Below are positions 8,473 through 18,076 of a stretch of DNA of 64,000 nt, one piece after another; the stretch's first letter is position 1; the number at the start of each line of letters is the position of its first letter. A program made the translations under genes and the position numbers. Location: NCBI RefSeq assembly GCF_000745475.1, contig NZ_JQJJ01000003.1, positions 1 through 64,000 on the forward strand. The letters are read 5' to 3'. The DNA is from Allobosea sp. UNC402CLCol (lineage in GTDB: Bacteria > Pseudomonadota > Alphaproteobacteria > Rhizobiales > Beijerinckiaceae). A model generated the notes under the pieces. That model did not search any database. It was not told where the DNA came from and saw only the letters and a program-made list of their open reading frames with translations.

Positions 8473-8976
8473 ATGCAAACCCAAGCGCTCGATATCTCTG
8501 CCCTCTATCTCTCCCAGAGATTGCGGCTGCAGCGCATCATCAGACGGCTCGTCGGAAATGGCGAGGCGGCGGAAGACCTCATGCATCAGTCGTTCGAGAA
8601 GCTGCTGGCCGCGCTCGACGCGAAGGATATCGAGAACCGTCCTGCCTATCTCACCAGCACCGCACGAAATCTAGCGCTCAATCACCTTAGGGATATCGGC
8701 CGGCGCGGTGAGGTCGAGCTGGGGGACGAGCAGTTCCACGCCGTTCCCGACAGCCGGCCTTCGCCCGAACTCGTCGTGCTGCATCGTTCGGAGTTGCGGC
8801 GCGTCATGGAGGCTATCGCGGCTCTGCCGCCACGCCGGCGCGAGGTTTTCGTTCTCCATAAGTTCGAGGGCCTGAACTACGACGAGATCGCGGACCGGAA
8901 GGGCATTTCGCGCAATACGGTGATCTCCCACATCGTCCTCGCCTTGGCGGACCTCGACCGGCATTTCGTACGGTAG
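8473..8976 (+). CDS. fecI: ECF RNA polymerase sigma factor, FecI type
   Basis: The product is 167 residues, the usual FecI length. Region 2 runs from about residue 10 to 75 (core-binding helix EAAEDLMHQSFEKLLAA and the -10-recognising segment through NRPAYLTSTARNLALNHLRD). Region 4 covers about 110-160 (LPPRRREVFVLHKFEGLNYDEIA, then the HTH GISRNTVISHIVLAL). It directs polymerase to the promoter of the adjacent TonB-receptor gene once released by the FecR protein encoded next (9078). Sigma, FecR and receptor in this order are the signature of cell-surface signalling for siderophore uptake. The AT-rich segment upstream holds a possible iron-responsive palindrome. Confidence 0.93.
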   Translation: MQTQALDISALYLSQRLRLQRIIRRLVGNGEAAEDLMHQSFEKLLAALDAKDIENRPAYLTSTARNLALNHLRDIGRRGEVELGDEQFHAVPDSRPSPELVVLHRSELRRVMEAIAALPPRRREVFVLHKFEGLNYDEIADRKGISRNTVISHIVLALADLDRHFVR

Positions 8977-9077
8977 GGCGGAGCATCGTTCGTTCTTTCG
9001 AGCCCTCGGGTATTATAGACGTATGGGCTCAGGCTTTCTGAATCGCCGGGGGCTCGCGAGGGAATCTTGGAAGGCGC

Positions 9078-10013
9078 ATGAAGGGAGAGGCGACAGACCC
9101 GATCGTGATGGAAGCGCTCGAATGGTTCGTGCGCCTGCGCGACGAGAAGTCGACGACTGGCGATCGGCGGGCGTTCGAAATCTGGCACGCCCAGAGCGCC
9201 GACCATGCTGAGGCCTGGACACGGGCGGCCGAGATCTGGAGGCGGCTGGACGTGGTGCAGCCCGAATTCGATCGTGTGCGGCAGTCGCCCACGGGCCTCT
9301 CTCGCCGGAATATCGTCGCTGGCTCGCTCGTCCTGGCAAGCGGCCTCGCTGCCGTTTATATCGCCCAGAAATCTGGGCTATTGGCCGAGTTCAAGACGGG
9401 AGCAGGCGAACGCAAGAGCCTCAGGCTGTCGGATGGAAGTACGGTCGAGCTCGGCACCTATTCCGCCCTGTCGACACGCTTCACCGGCAGCGAACGCCGG
9501 GTTGACCTCCACCAGGGCGAGGCCTTCTTCGACGTCGCAACCGACGGCAGTAGGCCCTTCGTGGTCGACGCCGGGCCCGGCTCGGCAAGAGCACTCGGCA
9601 CGGCCTTCGACGTGAAGTTCGTGGAGGGCCAGGCCACCGTGACAGTGGCCCGGCACGCGGTCGCAGTCCGCAGCGGCGCGCCCGATGCGTTGCGCATAGA
9701 GGAGGGCTGGCAGGTCAGCTACGATCGGGCGGGACTGCAGCAGCCGCGCAAGGCGGACCTCGCGTCGGTGGCGGCGTGGCGCCGTGACCGCATCGTCTTC
9801 GAGGACACGCCGCTGCGCCGCGTGCTCGCCGAGCTGGAGCGCTACCGGCGCGGGCGCATCATCCTGACCAGCGACAGGATCGGTTCGATCCCCGTCACCG
9901 CGGTTTTCGATACACGCCAGACCGAGGCCGCCCTCCAGACCATCACGGAGACGCTGCCGATCCGGATCTTCCATGCCACCGGCTACGTCGCCTTCGTATA
10001 TCCGGCTTCCTGA
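9078..10013 (+). CDS. fecR: FecR-family anti-sigma regulator
   Basis: The protein has 311 residues with a good Shine-Dalgarno (GGAAGG) before the ATG. The N-terminal anti-sigma domain (about residues 8-60, EALEWFVRLRDE...DRRAFEIWHAQSADHAEAW) is characteristic: in the family W.....SADHAEAW residues bind sigma. One membrane helix at about 75-95 (IVAGSLVLASGLAAVYIAQ) follows. The periplasmic FecR domain (about 110-205) contains KSLRLSDGSTVELGTYS and GEAFFDV. The C-terminal 90 residues resemble the STN-like signalling module that contacts the receptor N-terminus. It transmits receptor occupancy across the inner membrane to the sigma factor at 8473. Confidence 0.93.
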   Translation: MKGEATDPIVMEALEWFVRLRDEKSTTGDRRAFEIWHAQSADHAEAWTRAAEIWRRLDVVQPEFDRVRQSPTGLSRRNIVAGSLVLASGLAAVYIAQKSGLLAEFKTGAGERKSLRLSDGSTVELGTYSALSTRFTGSERRVDLHQGEAFFDVATDGSRPFVVDAGPGSARALGTAFDVKFVEGQATVTVARHAVAVRSGAPDALRIEEGWQVSYDRAGLQQPRKADLASVAAWRRDRIVFEDTPLRRVLAELERYRRGRIILTSDRIGSIPVTAVFDTRQTEAALQTITETLPIRIFHATGYVAFVYPAS

Positions 10014-10138
10014 AGTCGAATTTTTTCGGGCCGAGGTTCATTGATTCGCTCCGGCCGGGTGTCTCCATCATCGAGGGCGCGTCCAAGCGCGCCTTATGAA
10101 ACCGTCCCGGCAGGGGCGGCCAAGAGGCAGCCCAGTTC

Positions 10139-12571
10139 ATGCGTCGCGATTACTCCATCGATCCTTCCCGCTCCGGCAATTCGCGGTCGCTCGCCTTCGC
10201 GCTCGCCTTCGGCGCTTCGCTTGCAACGCTGTCCGTGATGACGGCATCGGCACAGCAGTCCGCTTCGGCGCGGGCGAGCTTCAACATCCGCCCGCAGCCG
10301 CTTGCACAGGCGCTGATCTCGTTCTCGAGCACGACCGGTGTGCAGCTCTTCTTCGACGCTAATCTGGTCCGCGGCAAGCAATCACCCGGTGCCGAGGGCG
10401 CGATGAGCAGCGGCCAGGCGCTGGCGCGCATCCTTAGCGGGTCGGGTCTCAACTACCGCTTCACCAACGCCAGCACCGTCACGATCACGGGCCCCGTGGC
10501 CGGCGGGACGGCCGATGTCGGCGGCGCGATCGCGCTCGACACCATCGACGTCCAGGGCGAGGTCGCCGGCGGCCCCGTCAATGGCTATGTCGCTCAGCAG
10601 AGCGCCACCGCGACTAAGACCGGCACGCCGCTCCTCGAGACGCCGCAGACCATCTCGGTCATCACGCGCGAGCAGATGACCGCACAGCAGGCGCAGAGCG
10701 TCCGCGACACCGTCCGCTACGCGCCGGGCGTCTATTTCAGCGACGATGCCGACTTCCGGTTCGAGCCGGTGAATGCCCGCGGATTTGCGCTCGATCCCTA
10801 TGTCGACGGCCTGCGCCTCATGCCCGGTACCTGGTCGACGCCACGCGTCGACCCGTATTTTCTGGAGCGGGCCGAGGTTCTGGAAGGCCCGTCCTCGACA
10901 CTGTACGGCCAGGCATCGCCCGGCGGCCTCCTCAACATGATCAGCAAGCGGCCGACCGCGACTCCACTTCACGAGGTCCAGATCCAGACCGGCAGCTTTA
11001 ACCGCATCCAGGGGGCCTTCGACTTCAGCGGGCCGATCGACCCGGAAGGCAAGCTGCTCTACCGCCTCACCGGCATCGCCCGCGACACAGGCACGCAGGT
11101 GGACCATCTCGACCAGCAGCGTGTCGCCATTGCGCCGGCGCTGACCTGGAGGCCGACGGCGGACACGTCCTTCACGCTTCTCGCCAGCTATCTCCATGAT
11201 CCCAAGGCAGGCTTCTGGAACATCCTGCCGATGCGCGGCACGCTCTATCCCAATCGATATGGCTCGATCCCGCGCTCGTTCTTCGCTGGCGAGCCCAATT
11301 TCGAGAGTTTCGACTTTAACCAGGCGGCCGTCGGCTACGAACTCGAGCATCGGTTCAACGACACTCTCAAGTTCCGCCAGAACCTGCGCTTCAGCCATAT
11401 CGACCTGAACTATCGGGAGGCTCAGGTTATCGGCGTAGCCGCCGACGACCGCACACTCCAGCGCCAAGCTTACATGGCCAAGGAAAACCTCAACACGGTC
11501 ACGCTCGACAACCAACTGCAGGCCGATTTCGTGACCGGCCCGCTGCAACACACGGCCATTCTCGGCCTCGATTATCAGTACAAGAAATGGGACAACTTCA
11601 CCCGCTTTGGTGCGGCACCGGCGCTCGATCTGCTGAACCCTGTCTATGGCCAGCTGATCCCGCGTCCGGGCGTCTTCCAAAATGCCGACCAAGTCCAGCG
11701 CCAGCTCGGCGTCTACGTACAGGATCAGATCAAATTCGGCGGCTTCGTCCTCTCGCTCGGCGGGCGGCAGGACTGGGTCAGCAGCAGTAACAGCAATCAT
11801 GTCAGCGGTGTCGCGACGCAGCAGGCCAGCCACGCCTTCACTTGGCATACCGGGCTGCTCTACAAGTTCGACAACGGCTTGGCGCCCTATGTCAGCTATG
11901 CCACCTCATTCCAGCCGACGGCGGGCACGGCTGCAACCGGCACCCCCTTCGATCCGACGAAGGGAGAGCAGTACGAGGCGGGCATCAAGTACCAGCCGGT
12001 CGGGTGGAATGCCCTACTGACGGCATCGGTGTTCAATCTTCGCCAGAAGAATGTCCTGACTGCGGATCTCGATCCGACACACCCTATCGGCAGCCAAGTG
12101 CAGACGGGCGAGGTCCGCTCGCGCGGCGTCGAGTTCTCGGCTGTGGCCACCGTCGCCGAAAATTTGAGCGTCCGCGCTTCCTATACCTATCTCGACGCCG
12201 AGGTGGAGAAAGCCAATGACGGCACCGTCGGCAAGAGGCTGGCCGGCGCCCCACGCAATTTCGCCAGCCTGTGGGGCGACTACACCTTCCGCAGCGGGCC
12301 GCTCAACGGCTTCGGCTTGACGGCGGGCGCTCGCTATGTCGACTCGTTCTTCGCCACCAATGCCAACACGATCAAGATCCCGAACGTGACCTTGTTCGAT
12401 GCCGGCGTGCACTACGATCTCGGCGCCGCGAGCCCGCTACTCAAGGGGACTAAGCTCTCGGTCAGCGCGACCAATCTGTTCGACCGGAAATATATCTCCA
12501 GCTGCGCCGCTGTCGGCTGCCGCTGGGGCGTCGGGCGCACCGTCTACGCGACCCTGTCCTACCGGTGGTGA
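10139..12571 (+). CDS. TonB-dependent siderophore receptor with STN signalling domain
   Basis: The protein has 810 residues. A signal peptide ends at about residue 40 (ASAQQSA). The secretin/TonB N-terminal STN domain spans about 42-115 (FNIRPQPLAQALISFSSTTG...GLNYRF) and marks a transducer that signals through FecR. A TonB box-like segment (DTIDVQG) lies near 135-145. The plug follows (PQTISVITREQM, VRDTVRYAPGVY, ERAEVLEGPSSTLYGQASPGG). A 22-strand barrel ends in TLSYRW with the terminal aromatic. FpvA/FhuA-type receptors take up ferric siderophores; the neighbouring FhuD- and FhuB-like genes suggest a hydroxamate ligand, but that is inference. The 125-base gap upstream should hold the promoter read by the adjacent sigma factor. 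Confidence 0.93.
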   Translation: MRRDYSIDPSRSGNSRSLAFALAFGASLATLSVMTASAQQSASARASFNIRPQPLAQALISFSSTTGVQLFFDANLVRGKQSPGAEGAMSSGQALARILSGSGLNYRFTNASTVTITGPVAGGTADVGGAIALDTIDVQGEVAGGPVNGYVAQQSATATKTGTPLLETPQTISVITREQMTAQQAQSVRDTVRYAPGVYFSDDADFRFEPVNARGFALDPYVDGLRLMPGTWSTPRVDPYFLERAEVLEGPSSTLYGQASPGGLLNMISKRPTATPLHEVQIQTGSFNRIQGAFDFSGPIDPEGKLLYRLTGIARDTGTQVDHLDQQRVAIAPALTWRPTADTSFTLLASYLHDPKAGFWNILPMRGTLYPNRYGSIPRSFFAGEPNFESFDFNQAAVGYELEHRFNDTLKFRQNLRFSHIDLNYREAQVIGVAADDRTLQRQAYMAKENLNTVTLDNQLQADFVTGPLQHTAILGLDYQYKKWDNFTRFGAAPALDLLNPVYGQLIPRPGVFQNADQVQRQLGVYVQDQIKFGGFVLSLGGRQDWVSSSNSNHVSGVATQQASHAFTWHTGLLYKFDNGLAPYVSYATSFQPTAGTAATGTPFDPTKGEQYEAGIKYQPVGWNALLTASVFNLRQKNVLTADLDPTHPIGSQVQTGEVRSRGVEFSAVATVAENLSVRASYTYLDAEVEKANDGTVGKRLAGAPRNFASLWGDYTFRSGPLNGFGLTAGARYVDSFFATNANTIKIPNVTLFDAGVHYDLGAASPLLKGTKLSVSATNLFDRKYISSCAAVGCRWGVGRTVYATLSYRW

Positions 12572-12575
12572 GGGC

Positions 12576-13508
12576 TTGAGCGAGAGATCAGCTCCGCAGG
12601 GCCTGACGCGCCGCGACAGCTTTCGGGTGGTGGCGGCGGCGGCGGCCGCTCTGACGCCGCCAGCGGTGGCGTTTGCAGCGGAGACCAGAGAGCCTGGCGC
12701 CTGGGCGGCGCCGTCGCGCCTCGTCGTGCTCGATTGGGGGCTCGTCCAGACCGTGCTTGCGCTTGGCCGGGTTCCGGTCGGCGTGCCCGCGCCGGGCTGG
12801 TACGATCGCTACGCCGTCACGCCGCGGCTGCAAGCCGGTGTGACCGATGTCGGCCTATTGTTCGCCCCCAATTTTGAACTCATCCAGGAGCTGGCCCCGG
12901 ACGCGATCCTGGCAACGCCGGCGCTGGCACCGGCCCTGCCATTGCTGAGCCGCATTGCGCCTACGGAGCCTTTCGCGGTGTTCCAGCCCAGCCGCGAGCT
13001 GCTTGCCCGCTCGCAGCGCGAGACGGCCCGTCTGGCGGATTTTCTGGGCGTCCCGGCTGCCGCGGCCCAGCTATCACTTGCCCATGATGAAGCCATGCTC
13101 CGGGCACGCGCCAGGCTCGCGTCGTATGACGGCAGGCCGATCTACCTCGCGAGCCCGATCGACGACCGCTATGTGACGGTCCATACCGGGAACGGCCTGT
13201 TCGACGCGATCCTGACAGCGCTCGGGCTCGTCAACGCCTGGAAGACGGCCTCACCCATTGGGTTCGCGCCGGTTCCACTAGCGCAGCTGACCGAAGCAGG
13301 GGCTCGTGTTCTCCTGCTTCGTACACCGCTCTTGGCAGATCCCGGCGCGCGACTGGCCAGAAGCGTCTTCTGGCAAGCACTGCGTTTCGTGCGGGAGGGG
13401 CGCATCCGCGTTGTCGAACAGGTGCTAAATAACGGCGGCCTGCCGTCCGCCACCCGCTTTGCAACCCTGCTCGCCGACGCGCTGACAGCGCCGGACGGTG
13501 CTTTATGA
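12576..13508 (+). CDS. fhuD: Iron-siderophore substrate-binding protein (FhuD-like), Tat-exported
   Basis: I start it at the TTG at 12576, which has GGTGAGG just upstream and follows the receptor stop by 4 bases; this gives 310 residues. The N-terminus carries a twin-arginine signal (LTRRDSFRVVAAAAAALTPP, cut near VAFA), as expected for FhuD in many bacteria. The mature part is a class III periplasmic binding fold: RLVVLDWGLVQTVLALG, PNFELIQELAPDAILATP, and a long helix into the second lobe (LGVPAAAAQ...). It delivers ferric siderophore to the permease encoded next, whose ATG overlaps this stop (ATGA). Confidence 0.88.
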   Translation: MSERSAPQGLTRRDSFRVVAAAAAALTPPAVAFAAETREPGAWAAPSRLVVLDWGLVQTVLALGRVPVGVPAPGWYDRYAVTPRLQAGVTDVGLLFAPNFELIQELAPDAILATPALAPALPLLSRIAPTEPFAVFQPSRELLARSQRETARLADFLGVPAAAAQLSLAHDEAMLRARARLASYDGRPIYLASPIDDRYVTVHTGNGLFDAILTALGLVNAWKTASPIGFAPVPLAQLTEAGARVLLLRTPLLADPGARLARSVFWQALRFVREGRIRVVEQVLNNGGLPSATRFATLLADALTAPDGAL

Positions 13509-15493
13509 CGGCGAGCCCCGCGCGTGCCCTGCCCCGCCGCGCCATCTTGCTCGTGCTGCTGGCAGCGCCAGCCCTGTTCCTGTTCTGGTTCGATCTCACG
13601 CGGCTGGCGCCGCCGGAAGCCTGGCTGCGGATCATTCGCGCACCGGATCGGAATGCGATGGCGGAGCTGTTGTTGCGAGACGCGCTGCTTCCGCGTGCCC
13701 TCATCGCCATGCTGTGCGGCGCGGCCCTGTCGCTGGCCGGCCTCCTCTTCCAGCAGATCCTGCGCAATCCCCTGGCGGAGCCGGCAACGCTGGGCGTTTC
13801 TAGTGGAGCCTATTTGGCGATCGCAAGCGCGACCTTCTATGCCCCGACCCTGCTTGCGACGTCGCGCGAGGCCGTTGCCTTCGCCGGCGCCGCTACAGCG
13901 GGGACGCTCGTCTTCCTGCTCGGCTGGAGCCGCACGCTCTCACCAGTTCGGCTTGTTCTGGCCGGGCTCGTCGTCAACATCACCTGCGGAGCGGTGGCTA
14001 CGGCGCTCGCCCTGTTCAACGATCAATCCGTGGCGGGCCTTTATCTATGGGCCAGTGGGAACCTGTCCCAGAGCGGCTGGGACGGGACGGCCTATCTGCT
14101 GCCGCGTTTCTTTGCCGCGATTCTTGCCACGGCCCTGCTGCTGAGGCCACTGACGCTGCTGGGGCTCGATGAGGGTATTACAGCTGCTCTCGGCCTCTCT
14201 CCGGGGCTGGCCCGGTTGGCCGGGCTCGTCGTCGCCATCGCACTAACGGCCTTCGTCGTCAGCGCGGTCGGCAATATCGGCTTCGTCGGTCTCGCAGCGC
14301 CAGCCGTCACCAGGCTGGCCGGCGCACGGCGCCTGCGCGACCAGTTCGTCTGGGCACCGCCTGTCGGGGCGGCGCTGCTCTGGCTGGCGGACGAGCTCGC
14401 ATCCCGAATCGGGATCGGCGCGCAGCAACTCCCGGCGGGCACGGCGACGGCCCTCATCGGCGTGCCGCTGCTCCTGCTACTTTTGCCGCGGCTGAGCCAC
14501 TCTGGTGAGTTGCCCCGCGACGGCGCCGGGCGAAATGCGCGAGCCTCCCGTCCTCTGGTTATTCTCGCGACGCTCCTTTGCCTGTGCCTGCTTGTCTTCT
14601 GCGTCGCAATCAGCTTCGCGCCGGGAGTTCGGGGCTGGCAGTGGGCGAGCGGTGCGCAACTCCACGCGCTCCTGCCCTGGCGGTGGCCTCGCGTGGCGGG
14701 CGCGCTCTCGGCCGGCGCGATGCTGGCCGGCGCAGGTTGTCTAATCCAGCGCCTGACCGGCAACCCACTCGCCAGCCCCGAGGTCCTCGGCATCGGTGCC
14801 GGCGGCATGCTGGCAATGATCGGCGCGCTGCTGCTCGACCTCCCGCTGGATCCGCTCTTTCAGACGGGTGCCTTGTTCGCGGGCGCAGTGGCAACCTTCC
14901 TGTTACTCCTGCTGCTTTCCAACCGGTCCCCTATGTCCGCTGCCCGGATGCTGCTGACAGGGATTGCGATCAACACCGCCTTCGCGGTCGTCGTCGCTCT
15001 CTTCGTCGGCAGCGGCGACCCGCGCGGACTCGTGCTGCTCCGGCTCATCTCGGGCTCGATGTCGTTGGTACGCGAGACGATCGCTGCCGCAATGCTCGTC
15101 GCGACACCGGTCCTCTTCGTTTCGTTGCTGGCACTGGCTCGCTGGCTTGCGCTGCTGCCGCTCGGCATGCCTACGGCCAAAGCCGTGGGTGTATCGCCGG
15201 CAAGCCGCCTGCTGGTGCTGTGCGCGGCTGCCCTGCTGACGGCCTGCGGTACGCTGATCGCGGGCCCGATGAGCTTCGTCGGGCTGATGGCACCGCATAT
15301 GGCGAGCATGCTCGGGCTGACGCGCCCCGTGCAGCATTTAGCAGGTGCGATGCTGATGGGCGCAGGGCTGCTGATGGCGGCGGACTGGCTGGGGCGTGTC
15401 GCACTTTTTCCCAACGAGCTGCCGGCCGGCATCGTGGTGACGCTGCTGGGAAGCCCCTATTTTCTCTGGCTCCTGCGCCGGCAAGGCGTTTGA
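13505..15493 (+). CDS. fhuB: Double-length FecCD-family siderophore permease (FhuB-like)
   Basis: The protein has 662 residues, the size of FhuB (about 660), and consists of two fused FecCD permease halves. The first (about 1-330) has the family segments LCGAALSLAGLLFQQILRNPLAEPATLGVSSGA and NIGFVGLAAPAVTRL. The second (about 340-662) repeats them as AGAMLAGAGCLIQRLTGNPLASPEVLGIGAGG and PMSFVGLMAPHMASML. Around 20 membrane helices are expected. The GxxxPHxxR-like coupling loops that meet the ATPase are recognisable. The gene overlaps fhuD by four bases and closes the operon. Unusually no FhuC-type ATPase gene follows; the next gene is on the opposite strand. Confidence 0.92.
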   Translation: MTASPARALPRRAILLVLLAAPALFLFWFDLTRLAPPEAWLRIIRAPDRNAMAELLLRDALLPRALIAMLCGAALSLAGLLFQQILRNPLAEPATLGVSSGAYLAIASATFYAPTLLATSREAVAFAGAATAGTLVFLLGWSRTLSPVRLVLAGLVVNITCGAVATALALFNDQSVAGLYLWASGNLSQSGWDGTAYLLPRFFAAILATALLLRPLTLLGLDEGITAALGLSPGLARLAGLVVAIALTAFVVSAVGNIGFVGLAAPAVTRLAGARRLRDQFVWAPPVGAALLWLADELASRIGIGAQQLPAGTATALIGVPLLLLLLPRLSHSGELPRDGAGRNARASRPLVILATLLCLCLLVFCVAISFAPGVRGWQWASGAQLHALLPWRWPRVAGALSAGAMLAGAGCLIQRLTGNPLASPEVLGIGAGGMLAMIGALLLDLPLDPLFQTGALFAGAVATFLLLLLLSNRSPMSAARMLLTGIAINTAFAVVVALFVGSGDPRGLVLLRLISGSMSLVRETIAAAMLVATPVLFVSLLALARWLALLPLGMPTAKAVGVSPASRLLVLCAAALLTACGTLIAGPMSFVGLMAPHMASMLGLTRPVQHLAGAMLMGAGLLMAADWLGRVALFPNELPAGIVVTLLGSPYFLWLLRRQGV

Positions 15494-15901
15494 CAGGCGT
15501 ATGCCATGATGGCGGGATCTTGGAGGCAGTCACAATCAAGGGGCGGAAAATTTCCGGCTAGTAAAGGCCGTCCTCAAGTGGTGGCTTGCCGGCATCGGCT
15601 TGAGTGCGGTCCCCGGCATCGGTCCGGTTGTCGCTGCGGGCGGCCGCGCCCTATCGCCCACCCGTGATCTGACAATGTCGGAGGGGCCGCGCAGCCGAAC
15701 GGATCCTGCGTTCGACGAGACTTTTGATAGGAGCCACGGCAACGCAAACCAGATCGGCTTCGCTAGAGGGGAGCAACGCCGAAAGTGGATTTTCGGACGC
15801 GGCGCACCTCCGCATTTATGATTCGTGCAGACATCAAGCTTCCTACCGGAAAGAGGACACTCGCTTCTTAAAAGGCAATCGAGCACCCAATGCACGCTGC
15901 C
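15494..15901. other. Intergenic stretch, no gene supported
   Basis: About 400 bases between the convergent permease and GlxA-type regulator genes. Frames of up to about 119 codons exist on both strands but their translations (Arg/Pro-rich, no conserved motif) and weak start signals do not support genes. In particular no remnant of an ABC ATPase (no Walker A, no LSGGQ) can be read here. Confidence 0.5.
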
Positions 15902-16921
15902 CTACCTATTTTGGCGCAGGGCGCGCGGCGTTTCTCCGAATGACGCCTTGAAGTCCCGCGAGAGATGGGCGCTGTCGGCAAAGCCCGTGCCCATGGCGAT
16001 GTCGGTGAGCGAGCGCTTGCTGTTCAGGATCAGCCATTTCGCATAGTCGAGCCTAAGCTTGCGCTGGAAGGCCGCCGGGCTCTGCCCCAATGAGGCACCG
16101 AACAGACGTTCGAGCTGGCGAGAGCTGACGCCGACATAGCGCGCGACGGCGGCGATCGGCGGGGGATTGTCGAGCCGCTGCTCAATAAACTGCGCCGCCT
16201 GCTGCACCCTGACGTCGAGATTGGGCGCCAGCTCGGCATAGAAATGCGCCTGCGGCATCTCGGCCGGGCGCATGTCCTGCAGCATCATGTGCCGCATCGC
16301 CTGCTGGGCCTTGTCGCGGCCGCAGTGGCGGGCAACGAGATAAAGGCCGAGATCGATTGCTGCGGTCGAGCCCGCGCAGGTAATCAGGTCGCCCTCGTCG
16401 ATGAAGAGTCGCTCGACCCCGGCCGAGACCTTGGGAAAACGCTCCTTGAACGCGTCGAGCACGTTCCAGTGCACGCAGACCCGGCGCGGGCCGGCGAGGC
16501 CGGCCCGGGCGATGGCGAAGGTGCCAGTGCAGATGCCGAGCAGCCGGACACCCGATGTCGCTGCGCGGCGCAGATAGCCGAGCAAGCTGTCGGGCAGGGC
16601 GTCGTTGAGATAGTCGTTGCCGCCGCAGACGGCGATGTAGTCGAAACCGGCGGGCTCGAGCAGGCCCGCGTTCGGAGTGACCGAGACGCCGCAGCTCGAG
16701 CGGCGCGGCTCCCCATCGAGGCTCATCACTGTCCAGCTGGCATGAAGTTGGCGGCTGCGTCCGCCATGGTCTGCTGCCAGCCGCAAGACATCGATGAGCC
16801 CGGAGAAGGCGGCGAGCGTGAACTGGTCGAGCAGCAGGAAGCCGATCCGCAGCCGCGAGACGGGCGTAGCCCCGGGCTGCGACCGGTCGCTGACGGGGTG
16901 ATGGAGCTGGACGCTGCTCAT
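15902..16921 (-). CDS. GlxA-family transcriptional regulator (DJ-1/PfpI-like plus AraC HTH)
   Basis: It is 339 residues from the ATG at 16921 (an in-frame TTG at 16936 is the alternative). The N-terminal half (about 20-190) is a DJ-1/PfpI amidotransferase-like sensor fold: FLLLDQFTLAAFSGLIDVLRLA, YIAVCGGNDY, and a nucleophile-elbow-like segment LLGICTGTFAIARAGL. The C-terminal half (about 225-335) is an AraC/XylS domain with two HTHs (PPIAAVARYVGVSSRQLERLF and SLTDIAMGTGFADSAHLSRDFK). Such regulators often control use of quaternary amines, arginine or related amino compounds. It is divergent from the polyamine-type ABC operon and the racemase homologue, so it is the likely inducer of that unit. 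Confidence 0.92.
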   Translation of the reverse strand: MSSVQLHHPVSDRSQPGATPVSRLRIGFLLLDQFTLAAFSGLIDVLRLAADHGGRSRQLHASWTVMSLDGEPRRSSCGVSVTPNAGLLEPAGFDYIAVCGGNDYLNDALPDSLLGYLRRAATSGVRLLGICTGTFAIARAGLAGPRRVCVHWNVLDAFKERFPKVSAGVERLFIDEGDLITCAGSTAAIDLGLYLVARHCGRDKAQQAMRHMMLQDMRPAEMPQAHFYAELAPNLDVRVQQAAQFIEQRLDNPPPIAAVARYVGVSSRQLERLFGASLGQSPAAFQRKLRLDYAKWLILNSKRSLTDIAMGTGFADSAHLSRDFKASFGETPRALRQNR

Positions 16922-17028
16922 GTCGTGATTATTCAAATTTTGGGCCGGCGCATTCTAGTGCCTTTTGCTGCCTCCGCGCCAACATGTTCCTACAAAAGCG
17001 CAAAGACGCTCGGCAGAGGAGAACGACG

Positions 17029-18072
17029 ATGACCCGACCCATCCGGCTGGCCGCGGCTATGCTCGCCACCACCCTGCTCACCGCTCCAGCGCTGGCACAG
17101 CAGCCCTCGTCGATCACCGTCGCCTGGTATGGCGGCAATTGGGGCGACGCCTTCAAGGCTTGTGTTGCCGAACCCTTCACCAAGGCGACCGGCATCGCCG
17201 TCAATGCCGAGATCGGCACCTCGACCGTCACCCTGGCGAAATTGCAGCAGCAGAAGTCCGCCCCCACGATCGACGTCGCCTGGATGGATGGCGGCATCAG
17301 CGAACTCGCGCTCGCCGCCGCGGTGACCGATAATCTCGATCCGGCGGCGATCCCCAATCTCGCGAACACCCTGCCGGAAGCGATCTACAAGAGCGGCGTG
17401 GCCACCTATGCGGTCGGCACCGGCTATTATTCTCTTGGGCTCACCTACAACACCCAAAAGGTCAAGGCCGCGCCGACCTCCTGGAACGATCTCTGGAAAC
17501 CGGAGTTCGAGGACGCCGTTACCATCCCCTCCCCGGCGAATTCATCCGGCGTGCCCTTCGTGATGTTCCTCTCGAAGATCTGGGGCAATCCGTCCGGCGA
17601 TCTGTCCCCGACCTTCAAGAAGATCAAGGACCTCAAGGCTGCGCTGTTCTTCGATTCCTCGGGCGCCGCGACCAACGCCTATCAGAGCGGCGAGGCGATC
17701 ATCGGCGCGCATTTCAACGTCGGCGCCTGGGATCTCGCCGACAAGGGCCTGCCGATCGGCTTCGTCGTGCCCAAGGAAGGCGCCTGGGCTACCGATGCCC
17801 GCCTGCATCTGGTCAAGGGCACGCCGAAGAAGGAGGCCGCGGCCAAATTCATCAACCAAGCCCTGACGCCCGAAGCCTCCGGCTGTCTGGCCGAGAAGCT
17901 CTATCTCGGCCCGTCGGTGAAGAACGTCGTGGTGAAGCCCGAGACCGCCCGGAAGCTGCCCTGGGGCGAGACCGGCTCGGTCAAGAACCTGCAGCTCTTC
18001 GATTGGGCCGAGATCAACGGCCTGCGCGCGCGCGTCGTCGACGAATGGAACCGTCAGATCGCCCGCAAGTGA
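17029..18072 (+). CDS. ABC transporter substrate-binding protein, polyamine/PotD-like
   Basis: It is 347 residues from the ATG at 17029, chosen because GAGGAGA lies 8 bases upstream and a normal signal peptide follows (RLAAAMLATTLLTAPALAQ). The mature protein has the class II binding-protein pattern of the PotD/opine/putrescine group: ITVAWYGGNWGDAF, PTIDVAWMDGGI, GLTYNTQKV, PTSWNDLWKPEF. It captures the substrate in the periplasm for the permease pair at 19159-20782. It heads an operon of binding protein, ATPase, two permeases and a proline racemase-family enzyme. That linkage suggests the ligand is a proline or hydroxyproline derivative (for example a betaine) rather than putrescine; this is inference. 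Confidence 0.9.
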   Translation: MTRPIRLAAAMLATTLLTAPALAQQPSSITVAWYGGNWGDAFKACVAEPFTKATGIAVNAEIGTSTVTLAKLQQQKSAPTIDVAWMDGGISELALAAAVTDNLDPAAIPNLANTLPEAIYKSGVATYAVGTGYYSLGLTYNTQKVKAAPTSWNDLWKPEFEDAVTIPSPANSSGVPFVMFLSKIWGNPSGDLSPTFKKIKDLKAALFFDSSGAATNAYQSGEAIIGAHFNVGAWDLADKGLPIGFVVPKEGAWATDARLHLVKGTPKKEAAAKFINQALTPEASGCLAEKLYLGPSVKNVVVKPETARKLPWGETGSVKNLQLFDWAEINGLRARVVDEWNRQIARK

Positions 18073-18076
18073 GCTG

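Noticed and set aside
10382..11848. 488-codon minus-strand frame inside the TonB receptor gene
   Set aside because: Antisense of a clear outer-membrane receptor; no domain or ribosome site.
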